A stretch of DNA of 64,000 nt, from contig NZ_CP109149.1 of assembly GCF_035920345.1 (NCBI RefSeq), positions 7,068,001 through 7,132,000 of the forward strand. The letters run 5' to 3'. The DNA comes from Nocardia vinacea. Its GTDB lineage: Bacteria > Actinomycetota > Actinomycetes > Mycobacteriales > Mycobacteriaceae. Of the stretch, positions 41,217-51,306 are shown piece after piece (position 1 is the stretch's first letter; the number at the start of each line of letters is the position of its first letter). Both the position numbers and the translations under genes were made by a program. Under the pieces are notes generated by a model. That model was given only the letters and a program-made list of their open reading frames with translations, made no database searches and was not told the DNA's origin.

Positions 41217-42740
41217 GTGGTGACGTTGGACCGGTTGGCGAACGTACTGGGTGGCTATGGGATCCGTTTGCGGTTGTGTTCGGTTCCCCGGTCCACCCAA
41301 TTGCGCAGTGTGGTGATCCACGGGGCCGATCAGGACCCCGCGGAAGTGGGTGATGTGCTGCTGGGGATCGGGGCACGCTCGGTGTCGGAGGTAGTGGACT
41401 GGGCGATGTCGGCGCGGGCTGTTGTCGCGCTCATCCGTGGGGATGAGCAGACTGCGGACGAGCCGGAGATCAAGGGGGTCGCGGTGATGGTGGTCGATCC
41501 TGCGGTGGCTTGGAGTGAGGTTGCCGCGGTGGTCTACGGGTTGGTGCTGGAAGGCCGCGAGACCGAGGCCGGTCGCGGCCCGACCGATTTGTTCGCCTTG
41601 GCCGACAGTCTGGCCGACGCGGTCGGGGGTGCGGTGACGATCGAGGACCACCGGTCTCGGGTGCTGGCGTATTCGAGGCCGCAGCAGCACCTCGACCCCG
41701 CACGGGTCGAGACGATCCTGAGCCGGGAAATGCCGCAGTGGTTACGGGCCCTGTTCGATGCGCACGGTGTCTTCGCACATTTGGCGGTCTCGGATGAACC
41801 GTTGTTCGTTCCTGCGCAGGCAGAGCGTGGTTTGACGGGGCGGATGGTCGTGGCCGTGCGCGTGGGCCGGCAACTGCTGGGCTCGGTATGGGTGTCGTGC
41901 CCGGCACCGTTGCACGGGGCTCGACGGATCGCCTTGGCCGACGGCGCGCACACGGTAGCCCTGCACCTGTTGCGGTCGCGGGCCAGCGCGGATCTCGAAC
42001 GTCAGGTGGAATCCGAACTGGTGATCAGTTTGCTGGAGGGCGCTGCGGACGCGGCGACGGTGGCCAGCAGGCTGGGGTTAGCGCCGGAGACTTTGCGGGC
42101 GATCGCGCTGCGCGCACGGATCGCCGACGAGCAGCACGCCGCGCTGCTGCAGGTCTTCGAGCGAGCAACAACCGGATTCGGCTGGTCCCGTTCGAGCCGC
42201 AGCGCCTTGGTCGGCGACACCATCTACACCGTGCTGCCCGCCGATCAGGCGGCGACGGCACGCCACTGGATAAGCGAGCTACAGACGGCACTGCCGGTGC
42301 AGATGACGGTGCTGGCCGGCATCAGCGGTGTTGCCCGGGCCACAGAATTGGCATTGGCGCGCCAAGAGGCCGACGAATGCCTGGCGCTGCACGAGACCCA
42401 CTCATCAGGTGCCGCGCCCCCCGCCTACGACGAGTCGTGGGACGAAATCCTGCTGCAACGGTTGCGCACCGCCGGGCTTTCTGGACGCACCCCCGCACGG
42501 GGGCCGGTGTCGCAGTTGCGACGCCACGACCACACCAACTCCACCGAGTATGTGGCAACGCTGCGCGCCTGGTTGCAGGCCCAAGGCGACCCCGCCCGGG
42601 CGGGCGCGCGGCTCGGCGTGCACGAGAACACCGTCCGTAACCGGCTGCGCAAGATGGCGGAGGTGACCAACCTCGGCTTGGACGACCCGCGCAAACGACT
42701 CGCCATGATGATCGAACTCGCCGTCACCGACAACGACTGA
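41217..42740 (+). CDS. PucR/CdaR-type transcriptional regulator
   Basis: The 507-residue protein has an N-terminal PucR-like sensor region (residues about 1-120), a central GAF-like part and a GGDEF-like (degenerate) region. It ends in a PucR-type helix-turn-helix with ARAGARLGVHENTVRNRLRKMAE, the DNA-binding signature of this family. PucR/CdaR regulators control purine, sugar-acid or other catabolic operons in response to a small ligand. The GTG at 41217 has GGAG 6 bases upstream. No obvious target operon is adjacent. Confidence 0.88.
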   Translation: MVTLDRLANVLGGYGIRLRLCSVPRSTQLRSVVIHGADQDPAEVGDVLLGIGARSVSEVVDWAMSARAVVALIRGDEQTADEPEIKGVAVMVVDPAVAWSEVAAVVYGLVLEGRETEAGRGPTDLFALADSLADAVGGAVTIEDHRSRVLAYSRPQQHLDPARVETILSREMPQWLRALFDAHGVFAHLAVSDEPLFVPAQAERGLTGRMVVAVRVGRQLLGSVWVSCPAPLHGARRIALADGAHTVALHLLRSRASADLERQVESELVISLLEGAADAATVASRLGLAPETLRAIALRARIADEQHAALLQVFERATTGFGWSRSSRSALVGDTIYTVLPADQAATARHWISELQTALPVQMTVLAGISGVARATELALARQEADECLALHETHSSGAAPPAYDESWDEILLQRLRTAGLSGRTPARGPVSQLRRHDHTNSTEYVATLRAWLQAQGDPARAGARLGVHENTVRNRLRKMAEVTNLGLDDPRKRLAMMIELAVTDND

Positions 42741-42919
42741 CTGTGCTGTGCCATCGCCACAAATCTCGACCCCTCGATTGTCGGGTCAGCGCAACTGATC
42801 GCCGCGACAACCACGCCATCATGGAGTTGACAAGAACGCCGCAGGTAGCAGGAGCGACATGGAGAGCATCGATCGACCCGACTACCGACCATGTAACTAG
42901 CTGAACGGAGTTGAACGGA

Positions 42920-43507
42920 ATGAAGAACATGCCGGTATGCGAGGTCATGCAACGACCGATCATCGCCGTGCGGCACAACAGCACGGCACGCGAGGCGGCG
43001 CTGATGCTCGCCGAACTGGGCTACGCGGCGTTGCCCGTTCTCGACCAGGACGATCGCCTCATCGGGGTAATCACCAGCGGTGACCTCTTGCGGGCCGGCG
43101 AACTCGACGACACCGCCAGTGCAGTGATGACCACACCAGTGGTCTCGGTCCCCGAGAATGCGGCACTGGCCGAGGTCATGAGCAGGCTGGTGACGCACGG
43201 ACTGCGCAGTCTGCCGGTCGTCGATGCCGACGGCCGCGTGATCGGCATGTTCAGCCGCGGCGACGCGTTGCGAATCATGCTCACCCCCGACGACGCACTC
43301 ACGGCCGATGCACAAAACCTCCTCGATCAATACACCGGCGCACGGCGTTGGCCTGTCACCGTCCACGAAGCCGACGCCACCATCTCCGGCCGGTTCGCCG
43401 ACGAATCCGAACGGCGCATCGCCATCGCCCTCACCCGCACAGTGCCCGGCATCCGCACCGCGACCATCGCGACCACACCGGCCGCCGTGGCCGCAGCCGC
43501 GCACTGA
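42920..43507 (+). CDS. CBS-domain protein with a BON-like C-terminus
   Basis: The 195-residue protein has two CBS motifs: PVCEVMQRPIIAVRHNST through LPVLDQDDRLIGVITSGDLL, and SAVMTTPVVSVPENAALAEV through LPVVDADGRVIGMFSRGDAL. The C-terminal region (VTVHEADATISGRFADESER) is like a BON domain. CBS pairs bind adenine nucleotides and regulate partner proteins; similar proteins occur in actinobacterial dormancy/hypoxia regions. The ATG at 42920 follows ACGGAG. Confidence 0.88.
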   Translation: MKNMPVCEVMQRPIIAVRHNSTAREAALMLAELGYAALPVLDQDDRLIGVITSGDLLRAGELDDTASAVMTTPVVSVPENAALAEVMSRLVTHGLRSLPVVDADGRVIGMFSRGDALRIMLTPDDALTADAQNLLDQYTGARRWPVTVHEADATISGRFADESERRIAIALTRTVPGIRTATIATTPAAVAAAAH

Positions 43508-43718
43508 CCCGGCAACCGCAACAGTCCGAATCCAAGCTTGGACGTAAGCGACGCAGTCGGACAAGCGCAGCCGTTCATGTAAACGATCCTGGCCTTGTCA
43601 GCGAATATTCAGATGGCGTGGAGGTGGCAATACAAGAGGCCGCTGGCAGGGCTGCCCATCCCCTCCTTACTCGACCGCATCTCGAACCACATTCCGACCA
43701 CCAGTCCTGGAGACCCGG

Positions 43719-44177
43719 ATGACCCCCGCACACCCCGTCTTACGCGCACGCCTTGCCGACCACCTACCCGCACTGCGAGCCACACTGAGCCAGCAACGCC
43801 GCTTCCGCCTGCAGCAGCTGGCCGAACTCGAAGCCGAAATCGACCGCGGCACTGCACCCACCAACGCGGCTGATACGGCCAGGCATGAGGTCACCATCAA
43901 GTTGGCCGCGGCAGCACGACAAGCGTTGGCCGACGTCGATGAAACCCTCACGCTCATCACCGCAGGCCGTTACGGCCGCTGCCGCGGCTGTCACAGTGAA
44001 ATACCAATCCACCTCCTGCGGACCATTCCCACTACACAGTGGTGCCTGAACTGCCGTCAGCAGCATCTCCCTCCCCCCGACGGTTCCCGCCCGATACGCG
44101 GACAGCTGCCTCGCACAGCCTCCCGAACACCGCGACGCAACCTGGCGGCCGAACGAGAATTCCTCGCATGCCGTTGA
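43719..44177 (+). CDS. TraR/DksA-type C4 zinc-finger protein
   Basis: The 152-residue protein has an N-terminal coiled coil (residues about 8-80) and a C4 zinc finger with Cys88, Cys91, Cys109 and Cys112 (GRCRGCHSEIP, TQWCLNC). This is the DksA/TraR/RNA-polymerase-secondary-channel-binding architecture. Actinobacterial members may modulate transcription initiation; the acidic tip residues cannot be judged by eye. A Pro/Arg-rich tail follows the finger. Confidence 0.85.
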   Translation: MTPAHPVLRARLADHLPALRATLSQQRRFRLQQLAELEAEIDRGTAPTNAADTARHEVTIKLAAAARQALADVDETLTLITAGRYGRCRGCHSEIPIHLLRTIPTTQWCLNCRQQHLPPPDGSRPIRGQLPRTASRTPRRNLAAEREFLACR

Positions 44178-44397
44178 CATGACCGTCGACGCCCGATGCC
44201 TTCTCGTGCGACGGGCGGAACGCTGTCGACAAACGCGACAGCAAGCCCTCACATCAGTGGCGCTCACCAAAACCACTGCCACACAAGGGAAAACACGCAC
44301 GCGAACCGAAAGGAGAACCCAGCTCCTGGGGAGAACACCGAGACGCATCAACATGCGTCCTCGCCAACATCCCAGTCAACAAGATCTATTGACGAAG

Positions 44398-44439
44398 AAA
44401 GCCGCAGATCCGCGAAAAAATACGCTGACCTGCGGCTTT
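44398..44439 (-). terminator. Probable terminator downstream of tRNA-Leu
   Basis: AAAGCCGCAG (44398-44407) pairs with CTGCGGCTTT (44430-44439) across a 22-base, partly self-complementary loop. On the minus strand it lies 16 bases beyond the tRNA 3' end and is followed by TTTCTTCGTC. Confidence 0.6.
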
Positions 44440-44454
44440 ACTGCACTACATCTG

Positions 44455-44537
44455 TGGGCGAAGGGGGACTTGAACCCCCACGTCCCGAAGGACACTGGCA
44501 CCTGAAGCCAGCGCGTCTGCCATTCCGCCACTCGCCC
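44455..44537 (-). tRNA. tRNA-Leu (anticodon CAG)
   Basis: The minus strand folds as a class II tRNA. The acceptor is GGGCGAG paired with TTCGCCC, with discriminator A. The D arm contains GGCGGAATGGCAGACGC, the anticodon arm CTGGCTTCAGGTGCCAG carries anticodon CAG, the long variable arm contains GTCC-TTC-GGAC, and the T arm has GGTTCAAGTCC. CCA is not encoded. A tRNA-Leu at this place next to fhaA is also known from mycobacteria. Confidence 0.93.
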
Positions 44538-44696
44538 GAGCGACTGGGAGACAGTATCACGCGGGTCGGCGAGACACGAAATCGCCTGTTGACGGCACGC
44601 GAGTGCGGTCCGGACAGGCGCGGGAACCCCGGCTGGCTTCCGGGAGTTACAGGTGTGGACGATCGTGGATATCATGCAATGAACGTGGTCGATACG

Positions 44697-44719
44697 CGAC
44701 ACGCCATATGCGCGTGTCG
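44697..44719. promoter_or_regulatory. Inverted repeat upstream of fhaA
   Basis: CGACACGC (44697-44704) and GCGTGTCG (44712-44719) are perfect inverted arms with a 7-base loop, 44 bases before the fhaA start. It could be an operator or a 5'-leader hairpin. Confidence 0.45.
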
Positions 44720-44762
44720 TTGTTATGAAGCAACACAGAACGCGCACCGAAGGGAGGCCGAG

Positions 44763-46181
44763 ATGGGCATCGTTTCTCGATTCGAGCGTCGCCTGCAAGG
44801 CGCCGTCGGTGACGTGTTCGCCAGAGCCTTCGGGGGCAGTGTCGTTCCCCAGGAGGTGGAAGCGGCACTCAAGCAAGAGGCCGCCGACAATATCCAGGAT
44901 CTGGGTGGCGGACATCTGTTGGCGCCCAACAGTTATGTGATCACCATCAACACCTCTGATCACCAACAACTCGACGCCGACCACGACCTGACCACCCGCG
45001 CGTTCGCCAAACACCTTCAGGACTACATCCGCGAGCAAGGCTGGCAGACCTACGGCGAAGTACACGTGGCATTCGAGGCATCACCTACGCTGCACACCGG
45101 ACAGTTCAGGGCGAGCGGTCGGGTCGATCCCGACATCGGCCGCAGAGCCACCTCGGCTCGCAGCCCCGAACCCACGCCACAACGACCTGCACACCCGCAA
45201 CCAGGAGCTGGCCCCATGACGCAGAACTCAGGCTACGACCCAAGCCGTGAGCCCGCGGAGTCCGATCCACGCAACCGCGGGTACGCACCGCCGCCTGCGG
45301 GGCGGCCCGGGCCGCCGAACGGTGCGTACCGCGACGACTACGGCCGGGGCGGCGCACCCTACGGCGGTGGCTCCGACTACCAGGCGCCGGACTCGCAGCA
45401 GGGTTACGGCGACTATCAGAACGGCTACGACTACCAGCAGGGTGGCCAGGGCTACGGGCAGCAGGCCTACCAGGAGCCCGGTTACGGTCAGCAGGGCTAC
45501 GACGAGCGCGGCGGCTACGGCCAGCAGCAGGGTGGCTACGCCGACCAGGACTACGGCCAGCAGGGTTACCAGGAGCCCGGTTATGGCCAGCAGGGCTACG
45601 GCGAACAGGGCTATGGCCAGCAGGGCTACGGACAATCCGGCTACAACGAACAGGGCTACGCCGACCAGGGCGGTTACGGTCAGCAGCCGGCCTACGGCCA
45701 GCAGGGCTACGCGCAGTCCGGCTACGGCGAACAGGGTTACGCGGAACCGGGTTACGGCGAGCAGGGCTATGCCGCGCCCGAGGAGCAGGGCGGCTACGGC
45801 CAGGCCTACTCGCAACAGCCCGGCTACGGCGCCCAGGGCGGCGGCTACCAGGCCCCCGCGCCCGCGTATGGCGGTGGCGCACAAGCCGGTTCGGGGTACT
45901 CCGCGACGCTGCAGCTCGACGACGGCAGCGGCCGCACCTACCAGCTCCGCGAGGGCAGCAACATCATCGGCCGCGGGCAGGATGCGCACTTCCGACTGCC
46001 GGATACCGGAGTTTCCCGCAGGCACATCGAAGTTCGCTGGGACGGGCAGACCGCGATGCTCTCGGATCTGGGTTCGACCAACGGCACGCTCGTCAACGGC
46101 TCCCCGGTTCAGGACTGGCAGCTGGCCGACGGCGATGTTATCCGCGCCGGGCACTCCGAGATCCTGATCCGTATCGTCTGA
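44763..46181 (+). CDS. fhaA: FhaA, FHA-domain protein with Tyr/Gln/Gly-rich repeats
   Basis: The 472-residue protein has an N-terminal DUF3662 (FhaA_N) domain (residues 1-120, [20 protein letters not shown]), a long low-complexity middle, and a C-terminal FHA domain (about 385-470) with [20 protein letters not shown] and [11 protein letters not shown], the phosphothreonine-binding loop residues. The middle (about 195-380) is built of imperfect [18 protein letters not shown] units and is expected to be disordered. In mycobacteria FhaA binds phosphorylated MviN and PknB targets to control peptidoglycan synthesis. GGGAGG precedes the ATG. It heads the pstP-pknB operon region. Confidence 0.95.
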   Translation: MGIVSRFERRLQGAVGDVFARAFGGSVVPQEVEAALKQEAADNIQDLGGGHLLAPNSYVITINTSDHQQLDADHDLTTRAFAKHLQDYIREQGWQTYGEVHVAFEASPTLHTGQFRASGRVDPDIGRRATSARSPEPTPQRPAHPQPGAGPMTQNSGYDPSREPAESDPRNRGYAPPPAGRPGPPNGAYRDDYGRGGAPYGGGSDYQAPDSQQGYGDYQNGYDYQQGGQGYGQQAYQEPGYGQQGYDERGGYGQQQGGYADQDYGQQGYQEPGYGQQGYGEQGYGQQGYGQSGYNEQGYADQGGYGQQPAYGQQGYAQSGYGEQGYAEPGYGEQGYAAPEEQGGYGQAYSQQPGYGAQGGGYQAPAPAYGGGAQAGSGYSATLQLDDGSGRTYQLREGSNIIGRGQDAHFRLPDTGVSRRHIEVRWDGQTAMLSDLGSTNGTLVNGSPVQDWQLADGDVIRAGHSEILIRIV

Positions 46182-46382
46182 TCCCGTAAGCTCGCGGTGC
46201 AGGTCACGACATGGCGTACAGGGATTCTGCGGCCGTATCGTGATCGAACTCGACCCACGGCCCTATGATGCTGCCTACACACGCGCGTCGCCAGGACCGG
46301 GGCTCGCGAAACCAGCAAGCCGGTGGGGGCGAACTCGCACCTACGGCACCGACGTACACGGTCGAACAGGAGGTGGAGCGCC

Positions 46383-46850
46383 GTGCAGGGACTGATCCTG
46401 CAATTGACCCGTACGGGGTTCCTGCTGCTGTTGTGGTTATTCGTGTGGGCGGTACTGCGCACCCTGCGCAGCGACATCTACGCGGCATCCGGCATCCGGA
46501 TCCAGCCCAGGGCCGCACGCGGTTCCGCGGTGCTGCCGTCTTTCAGCCGAGGCCAGAAGGGCGCCAAATTTCTTGTGGTGACTCAAGGTTCACTTGCCGG
46601 CACTCGCATCTCGCTCGGCACCCAACCGGTGCTGATCGGCCGTGCGGACGACTCAACGCTGGTACTCACCGATGATTACGCCTCGACCAGACATGCGCGG
46701 CTCTCACCGCGCGGTGACGACTGGTACGTCGAAGACCTCGGTTCGACGAACGGCACCTACCTCGACCGCGCGAAAGTCACCACCGCAGTCCGAGTTCCAC
46801 TCGGAACCCCCGTCCGTGTCGGCAAAACAGTGATCGAGCTGCGATCGTGA
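46383..46850 (+). CDS. fhaB: FhaB (FipA), membrane-anchored FHA protein
   Basis: The 155-residue protein, the same length as mycobacterial FhaB, has one N-terminal TM helix (QLTRTGFLLLLWLFVWAVLR). A C-terminal FHA domain has VLIGRADDSTLVLTDDYAST, RHARLSPRGDDWYVEDLGST and NGTYLDR. It reads phosphothreonines placed by PknA/PknB and, in mycobacteria, joins FtsZ-FtsQ interactions at the divisome. The GTG at 46383 follows AGGAGGTGGAG. Its stop overlaps the pstP start by 4 bases (GTGA). Confidence 0.95.
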   Translation: MQGLILQLTRTGFLLLLWLFVWAVLRTLRSDIYAASGIRIQPRAARGSAVLPSFSRGQKGAKFLVVTQGSLAGTRISLGTQPVLIGRADDSTLVLTDDYASTRHARLSPRGDDWYVEDLGSTNGTYLDRAKVTTAVRVPLGTPVRVGKTVIELRS

Positions 46851-48331
46851 CACTTGTTCTCCGCTACGCAGCGCGCAGCGACCGCGGTCTTGTCCGAGGC
46901 AACAACGAGGACTCCGTCTATGCGGGCGCACGGCTGCTCGCACTAGCCGACGGTATGGGCGGCCACGCCGCAGGCGAGGTGGCATCGCAGTTGATGATCG
47001 CCGCGCTAGCCCATCTCGACGACGACGAGCCCGGCGACGATCTGCTCGGCAAGCTCAATACCGCCGTCCACGAGGGCAATGCCGCCATTGCCGATCACGT
47101 CGAGGAAGAGCCCGAACTCGACGGCATGGGCACCACGCTCACCGCAATCCTGTTCGCGGGCAAGAAACTCGGCCTGGTCCACATCGGTGACTCGCGCGCC
47201 TATCTGCTGCGCGGCGGCGAGCTGGCCCAGATCACCCGTGACGACACCTTCGTCCAGTCGCTGGTCGACGAAGGCCGGATCACTCCCGAGCAGGCGCATA
47301 CCCATCCGCAGCGCTCGCTGATCATGCGCGCCCTCACCGGCAACGAGATCGAGCCGACGCTGATCATGCGTGAGGCCCGTGCCGGCGATCGCTATCTGCT
47401 CTGCTCCGACGGACTTTCCGATGTGGTCAGCGATGAGACCATCGCCAACACCATGCGCGAGGGCAGCACCGACGAATGTGCCGATCGTCTCATCGAACTC
47501 GCCTTGCGCAGCGGCGGCCCGGACAACGTCACCGTGGTCGTCGCCGATGTCATCGATCTGGACTACGGGCAGAGCCATCCGATCGTCGCGGGCGCGGCAT
47601 CGGGTCAGGACGAGGACACCCCGCCGCCGAATACCGCCGCCGGCCGAGCCGCCGCGATGCGTCCGCCGCGGGCCGAACCGCGCCGAGCCGCCGCTACACC
47701 GGAGACGCCGCCGCAGAGCAACTCGCACAAGTTGCGCTGGATCCTGCTCGCGGTCGCCCTGGTCCTGGCAGCGGCGGTCGGATTGCTGGTCGGCTACAAC
47801 ATGATTCGCAGCAACTACTACGTCGGCGCGGATAGCGACCAGGTCGTCATCATGCGCGGGCTGCCGGGTTCGGTGCTGGGTTATTCGATCCACGAGGTCG
47901 AGACGATCGGCTGCGTCGACCCGACCGGCGCCCTCGCCCTGAAGCAGCCGGACGAGACGCTGCCGCCGAAGTGCAAGGCGCTCAAGGTTTCCGATCTCAA
48001 GCAGACCGGACACGACCAGGTGGACAAGGGACTGCCGCCGGGTTCGCTGGACGAGGCGCGCAAGCAGATGCAGATGCTGGCGCGCAACGAGCTGCTGCCC
48101 GTCTGCCCGACCAAGGAATCGGTGCCGCAGCCCGGCGTCGTGCCGCCGAGCGAGCCGCCCACGCAGCCCGGGGTCCCCGCGCCGACGACGGTCGCGCCGA
48201 CCACCGAGAACCGGCCGCCCGCGCCCGAGCCACAGCCGGGTGAGACCAAGAGCCCGGACACCAAGACCCCGACGGCGACGACGTCGCCGAACCCCCAGAC
48301 GGCGGGGGAACCTTGCCGGGTGACGGACTGA
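46847..48331 (+). CDS. pstP: PstP, PP2C-type Ser/Thr protein phosphatase
   Basis: The 494-residue protein has an N-terminal PP2C domain with metal ligands Asp22 (GNNEDSVY), Asp35 and Gly36 ([14 protein letters not shown]), [15 protein letters not shown] and [12 protein letters not shown] helix follows (about residues 301-325) and then a Pro/Thr-rich extracytoplasmic tail. PstP reverses phosphorylation by PknA and PknB and is the only PP2C phosphatase of this locus. The GTG overlaps fhaB; the stop overlaps the rodA start (TGATG). Confidence 0.96.
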   Translation: MTLVLRYAARSDRGLVRGNNEDSVYAGARLLALADGMGGHAAGEVASQLMIAALAHLDDDEPGDDLLGKLNTAVHEGNAAIADHVEEEPELDGMGTTLTAILFAGKKLGLVHIGDSRAYLLRGGELAQITRDDTFVQSLVDEGRITPEQAHTHPQRSLIMRALTGNEIEPTLIMREARAGDRYLLCSDGLSDVVSDETIANTMREGSTDECADRLIELALRSGGPDNVTVVVADVIDLDYGQSHPIVAGAASGQDEDTPPPNTAAGRAAAMRPPRAEPRRAAATPETPPQSNSHKLRWILLAVALVLAAAVGLLVGYNMIRSNYYVGADSDQVVIMRGLPGSVLGYSIHEVETIGCVDPTGALALKQPDETLPPKCKALKVSDLKQTGHDQVDKGLPPGSLDEARKQMQMLARNELLPVCPTKESVPQPGVVPPSEPPTQPGVPAPTTVAPTTENRPPAPEPQPGETKSPDTKTPTATTSPNPQTAGEPCRVTD

Positions 48332-49806
48332 TGTCCGCTCCGGCACCGCCGTCCGCTGGAGCCTTTCCCAGTCCACCCGGCGGATTCGCGCCAGCGCCGC
48401 CGCCGTCGACGAAGCGCAATGCCGAACTCGTATTGCTCGCGGGTGCGACGGGCATCGTCACCGTCTCGCTGTTTCTGGTCGAGGCGAGTCAGGAACAATC
48501 GGTCACCTGGGATATCGCCAAGTACGGTCTCGCCTATCTGGCCCTGTTCGCGGTGGCACATCTCGCGGTGCGCCGCTTCGCACCGTTCGCCGATCCACTG
48601 CTGTTACCGATCGCCGCGCTACTCAACGGACTCGGCCTGGTGCTGATCCATCGGCTCGATCTCGCCGATGCGCAGACCGCCGCTTACAACTCGTGGCCGA
48701 TCCCCTCCCCCGACGCCAATCAACAGATCCTGTGGACGGGTCTGGGGATGATCATCTTCATCACGATCCTGGTCGTGCTGAGCGATTACCGCACGCTGGC
48801 CAAATACGGCTACACCCTGGGCCTCGTAGGCCTTGTCGCGCTGGCGATTCCGGCACTGCTGCCCGGGGCGTATTCGGAGACCAACGGCTCCAAGATCTGG
48901 ATCAGGTTGCCCGGATTGAGCGTGCAGCCGGGTGAATTCGCGAAGATCCTGCTGATCATCTTCTTCGCCTCGGTGCTGGTCGCCAAGCGCGATCTGTTCA
49001 CCGCGGCCGGTCGGCATTTCCTCGGCATGGAGTTCCCGCGCGCCCGCGACCTCGGACCGATTCTGGTGGTCTGGATCGTCTGCATCGGCGTGCTGGTCTT
49101 CGAAAAGGACCTCGGCACTTCGCTGTTGATCTTCAGCACGGTGCTGGTGATGCTCTACATCGCAACCGAGCGGGTCGGCTGGCTCGTCATCGGCGGCGCG
49201 CTGCTGACCATCGGATTCTTCTTCGCCTACCAGGCCTTCAGCCATGTCCGGGTGCGTACCCAGACCTGGCTGCACCCGTTCGCGGACTACAACAACACCG
49301 GCTACCAGATCTCGCAGTCGCTGTTCGGCCTGGCCACCGGCGGATTGGCGGGCACCGGCCTCGGCAGCGGGCGGCCCTCGCAGGTGCCCTTCGCCAAAAC
49401 CGACTTCATCATCACCACCATCGGCGAGGAACTCGGCCTGTTCGGACTGGCCGCAGTGCTGCTGCTGTTCCTGGTATTCGTGGTGCGCGGTCTGCGGACC
49501 GCGCTCGCCGTGCGCGACAGCTTCGGCAAACTGCTGGCCGCCGGGTTGTCGTTCACCATCGCGATCCAGCTGTTCGTGGTGGTCGGCGGTGTCACCAAGC
49601 TGATTCCGCTGACCGGTCTCACCACCCCGTTCATGTCCTACGGCGGTTCGTCGCTGCTGGCCAACTACGCGCTACTGGCATTGCTGATCAAGGTCTCCGA
49701 CGCGGCCCGAGCCCCGGCGCCGGTGCGCAAGAAGGATCCGGTGGCCCCGATCGCGGATGCGACCACCGAGCTTCTGCGCAAACCGGAAGCGAGGCCGCAG
49801 GAATGA
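48331..49806 (+). CDS. rodA: RodA, SEDS-family peptidoglycan glycosyltransferase
   Basis: The 491-residue protein has about ten TM helices with SEDS-family signatures. [20 protein letters not shown] includes the PxE-like motif near the catalytic site, [20 protein letters not shown] contains the conserved Asp, and the C-terminal segment is [20 protein letters not shown]. RodA polymerises lipid II with a partner class B PBP, here the coupled PbpA. The ATG at 48331 overlaps the pstP stop by one base. A Pro-rich cytosolic N-terminus precedes TM1. Confidence 0.95.
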   Translation: MSAPAPPSAGAFPSPPGGFAPAPPPSTKRNAELVLLAGATGIVTVSLFLVEASQEQSVTWDIAKYGLAYLALFAVAHLAVRRFAPFADPLLLPIAALLNGLGLVLIHRLDLADAQTAAYNSWPIPSPDANQQILWTGLGMIIFITILVVLSDYRTLAKYGYTLGLVGLVALAIPALLPGAYSETNGSKIWIRLPGLSVQPGEFAKILLIIFFASVLVAKRDLFTAAGRHFLGMEFPRARDLGPILVVWIVCIGVLVFEKDLGTSLLIFSTVLVMLYIATERVGWLVIGGALLTIGFFFAYQAFSHVRVRTQTWLHPFADYNNTGYQISQSLFGLATGGLAGTGLGSGRPSQVPFAKTDFIITTIGEELGLFGLAAVLLLFLVFVVRGLRTALAVRDSFGKLLAAGLSFTIAIQLFVVVGGVTKLIPLTGLTTPFMSYGGSSLLANYALLALLIKVSDAARAPAPVRKKDPVAPIADATTELLRKPEARPQE

Positions 49807-51269
49807 ATACGCCGCTACGACGGGTCGCGGTCGCGGTGATGCTCATGATCGTCGCCCTGCTGCTCAACGCCACCTATGTGCAGGTGATCAAGGCCGACGA
49901 CTACCGCACCGATCCACGCAACTCCCGCGTGCTGCTCGACGAATACGCCCGCCAGCGCGGACAGATCTCCGCGGGCGGCACCGTGCTGGCCAGTTCGGTC
50001 GCCACCGACGACCGCTACAAGTACCTGCGCACCTACCCCACCGATCCGGAGGCGTACGCACCGGCCACCGGCTTCTACTCGATGCAGTACGGCAGCACGG
50101 GGCTCGAGCGCGCCGAGGATACGGTGCTCAACGGTTCGGACAATTCGCTGTTCGGACGCCGCCTGATCGATATGATCTCCGGACGTGATCCGCGCGGCGG
50201 CAATGTGCTCACCACGCTGGATCCGATGATGCAGCAGGTCGCCTACGAACAGCTGACCGCCAAGGGCTACACCGGTTCCGTGGTGGCGATCGAGCCGAGT
50301 ACGGGCAAGATTCTCACCATGGTGTCCACCCCCAGCTACGACCCGAACCTGTTGTCCGGGCACGATGGCGCCCAAGGCACCAAGTCTTGGGAAGAGCTGA
50401 GTGCGGACCAGCGCCAACCCATGTTGAATCGTGCTGTGTCGCAGACCTATCCGCCGGGCTCCACCTTCAAGGTGGTCGTCACCGCCGCCGCGTTGGCCAA
50501 CGGCACCGCAACCCCGGACGACCAGTTCACCGCCGCGCCGAACATCACGTTGCCGGGGACAAACACGACGCTGGAGAACTACAACGGCTCCACCTGCGGC
50601 AGCGGCCCCACCGCGACGCTCACCGAGGCGTTCCGCAGATCCTGCAATACCGCATTCGTCGAACTCGGTCTCAAGGTCGGCTCCTCGAACCTCAAGGACG
50701 AGGCCGCCGCATTCGGCATCGGCCCGCACCGCGGCATCCCGATTCCGGTGGCGGAGAGCACCGTCGGCACGATTCCGGACAATGCCGCATTGGCCCAGAG
50801 CAGCATCGGCCAGCGCGATGTCGCGCTCACCCCACTGGACAACGCGGTCATCGCCGCGACCGTCGCCAACGGCGGCGTCCGCATGGAGCCGTACCTGGTC
50901 GATCAACTGCAGGGACCCGATCTGAGCGAGCTCTCGAAAAATAAACCGGTCTCGGTCGGCCAAGCTGTCAGCGCCCAGGTAGCGTCGACGCTGACCAACC
51001 TGATGATCGCGTCGGAGGACAACACCGTCGGACACGGCCAGACCCGGTATCAAATCGCCTCTAAGACCGGAACCGCCGAACACGGAAGCAATCCGCGCAA
51101 TACGCCACCACATGCCTGGTACATCGCCTTCGCGCCCGCGCAGAACCCCAAGATCGCCATCGCGGTGATCGTGGAGAACGGCGGCGACCGGGCGTTGGCC
51201 GCCACAGGTGGCTCGGTAGCCGCGCCGATTGCCCGCGCGGTGTTGGACGCCGGTTTGCGAGGGCGCTGA
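49803..51269 (+). CDS. pbpA: PbpA, class B penicillin-binding protein (transpeptidase)
   Basis: The 488-residue protein has an N-terminal membrane anchor (residues 7-28), a dimerisation/pedestal region and a transpeptidase domain with catalytic SxxK (Ser220-Lys223 in PPGSTFK), SxN (Ser280-Asn282 in RRSCNTAF) and KTG (Lys421-Gly423 in [11 protein letters not shown]). It cross-links peptidoglycan and in mycobacteria is a PknB substrate. ATGA overlaps rodA. It is followed after 37 bases by pknA. Confidence 0.96.
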   Translation: MNTPLRRVAVAVMLMIVALLLNATYVQVIKADDYRTDPRNSRVLLDEYARQRGQISAGGTVLASSVATDDRYKYLRTYPTDPEAYAPATGFYSMQYGSTGLERAEDTVLNGSDNSLFGRRLIDMISGRDPRGGNVLTTLDPMMQQVAYEQLTAKGYTGSVVAIEPSTGKILTMVSTPSYDPNLLSGHDGAQGTKSWEELSADQRQPMLNRAVSQTYPPGSTFKVVVTAAALANGTATPDDQFTAAPNITLPGTNTTLENYNGSTCGSGPTATLTEAFRRSCNTAFVELGLKVGSSNLKDEAAAFGIGPHRGIPIPVAESTVGTIPDNAALAQSSIGQRDVALTPLDNAVIAATVANGGVRMEPYLVDQLQGPDLSELSKNKPVSVGQAVSAQVASTLTNLMIASEDNTVGHGQTRYQIASKTGTAEHGSNPRNTPPHAWYIAFAPAQNPKIAIAVIVENGGDRALAATGGSVAAPIARAVLDAGLRGR

Positions 51270-51306
51270 GAGATATGAACGTGCGAGTGGATGTACGGGG
51301 GCCGGG

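Noticed and set aside
44196..44762. Upstream extension of the FhaA reading frame
   Set aside because: It would translate through the tRNA-Leu gene. The conserved FhaA N-terminus starts at 44763 with a strong GGGAGG site.
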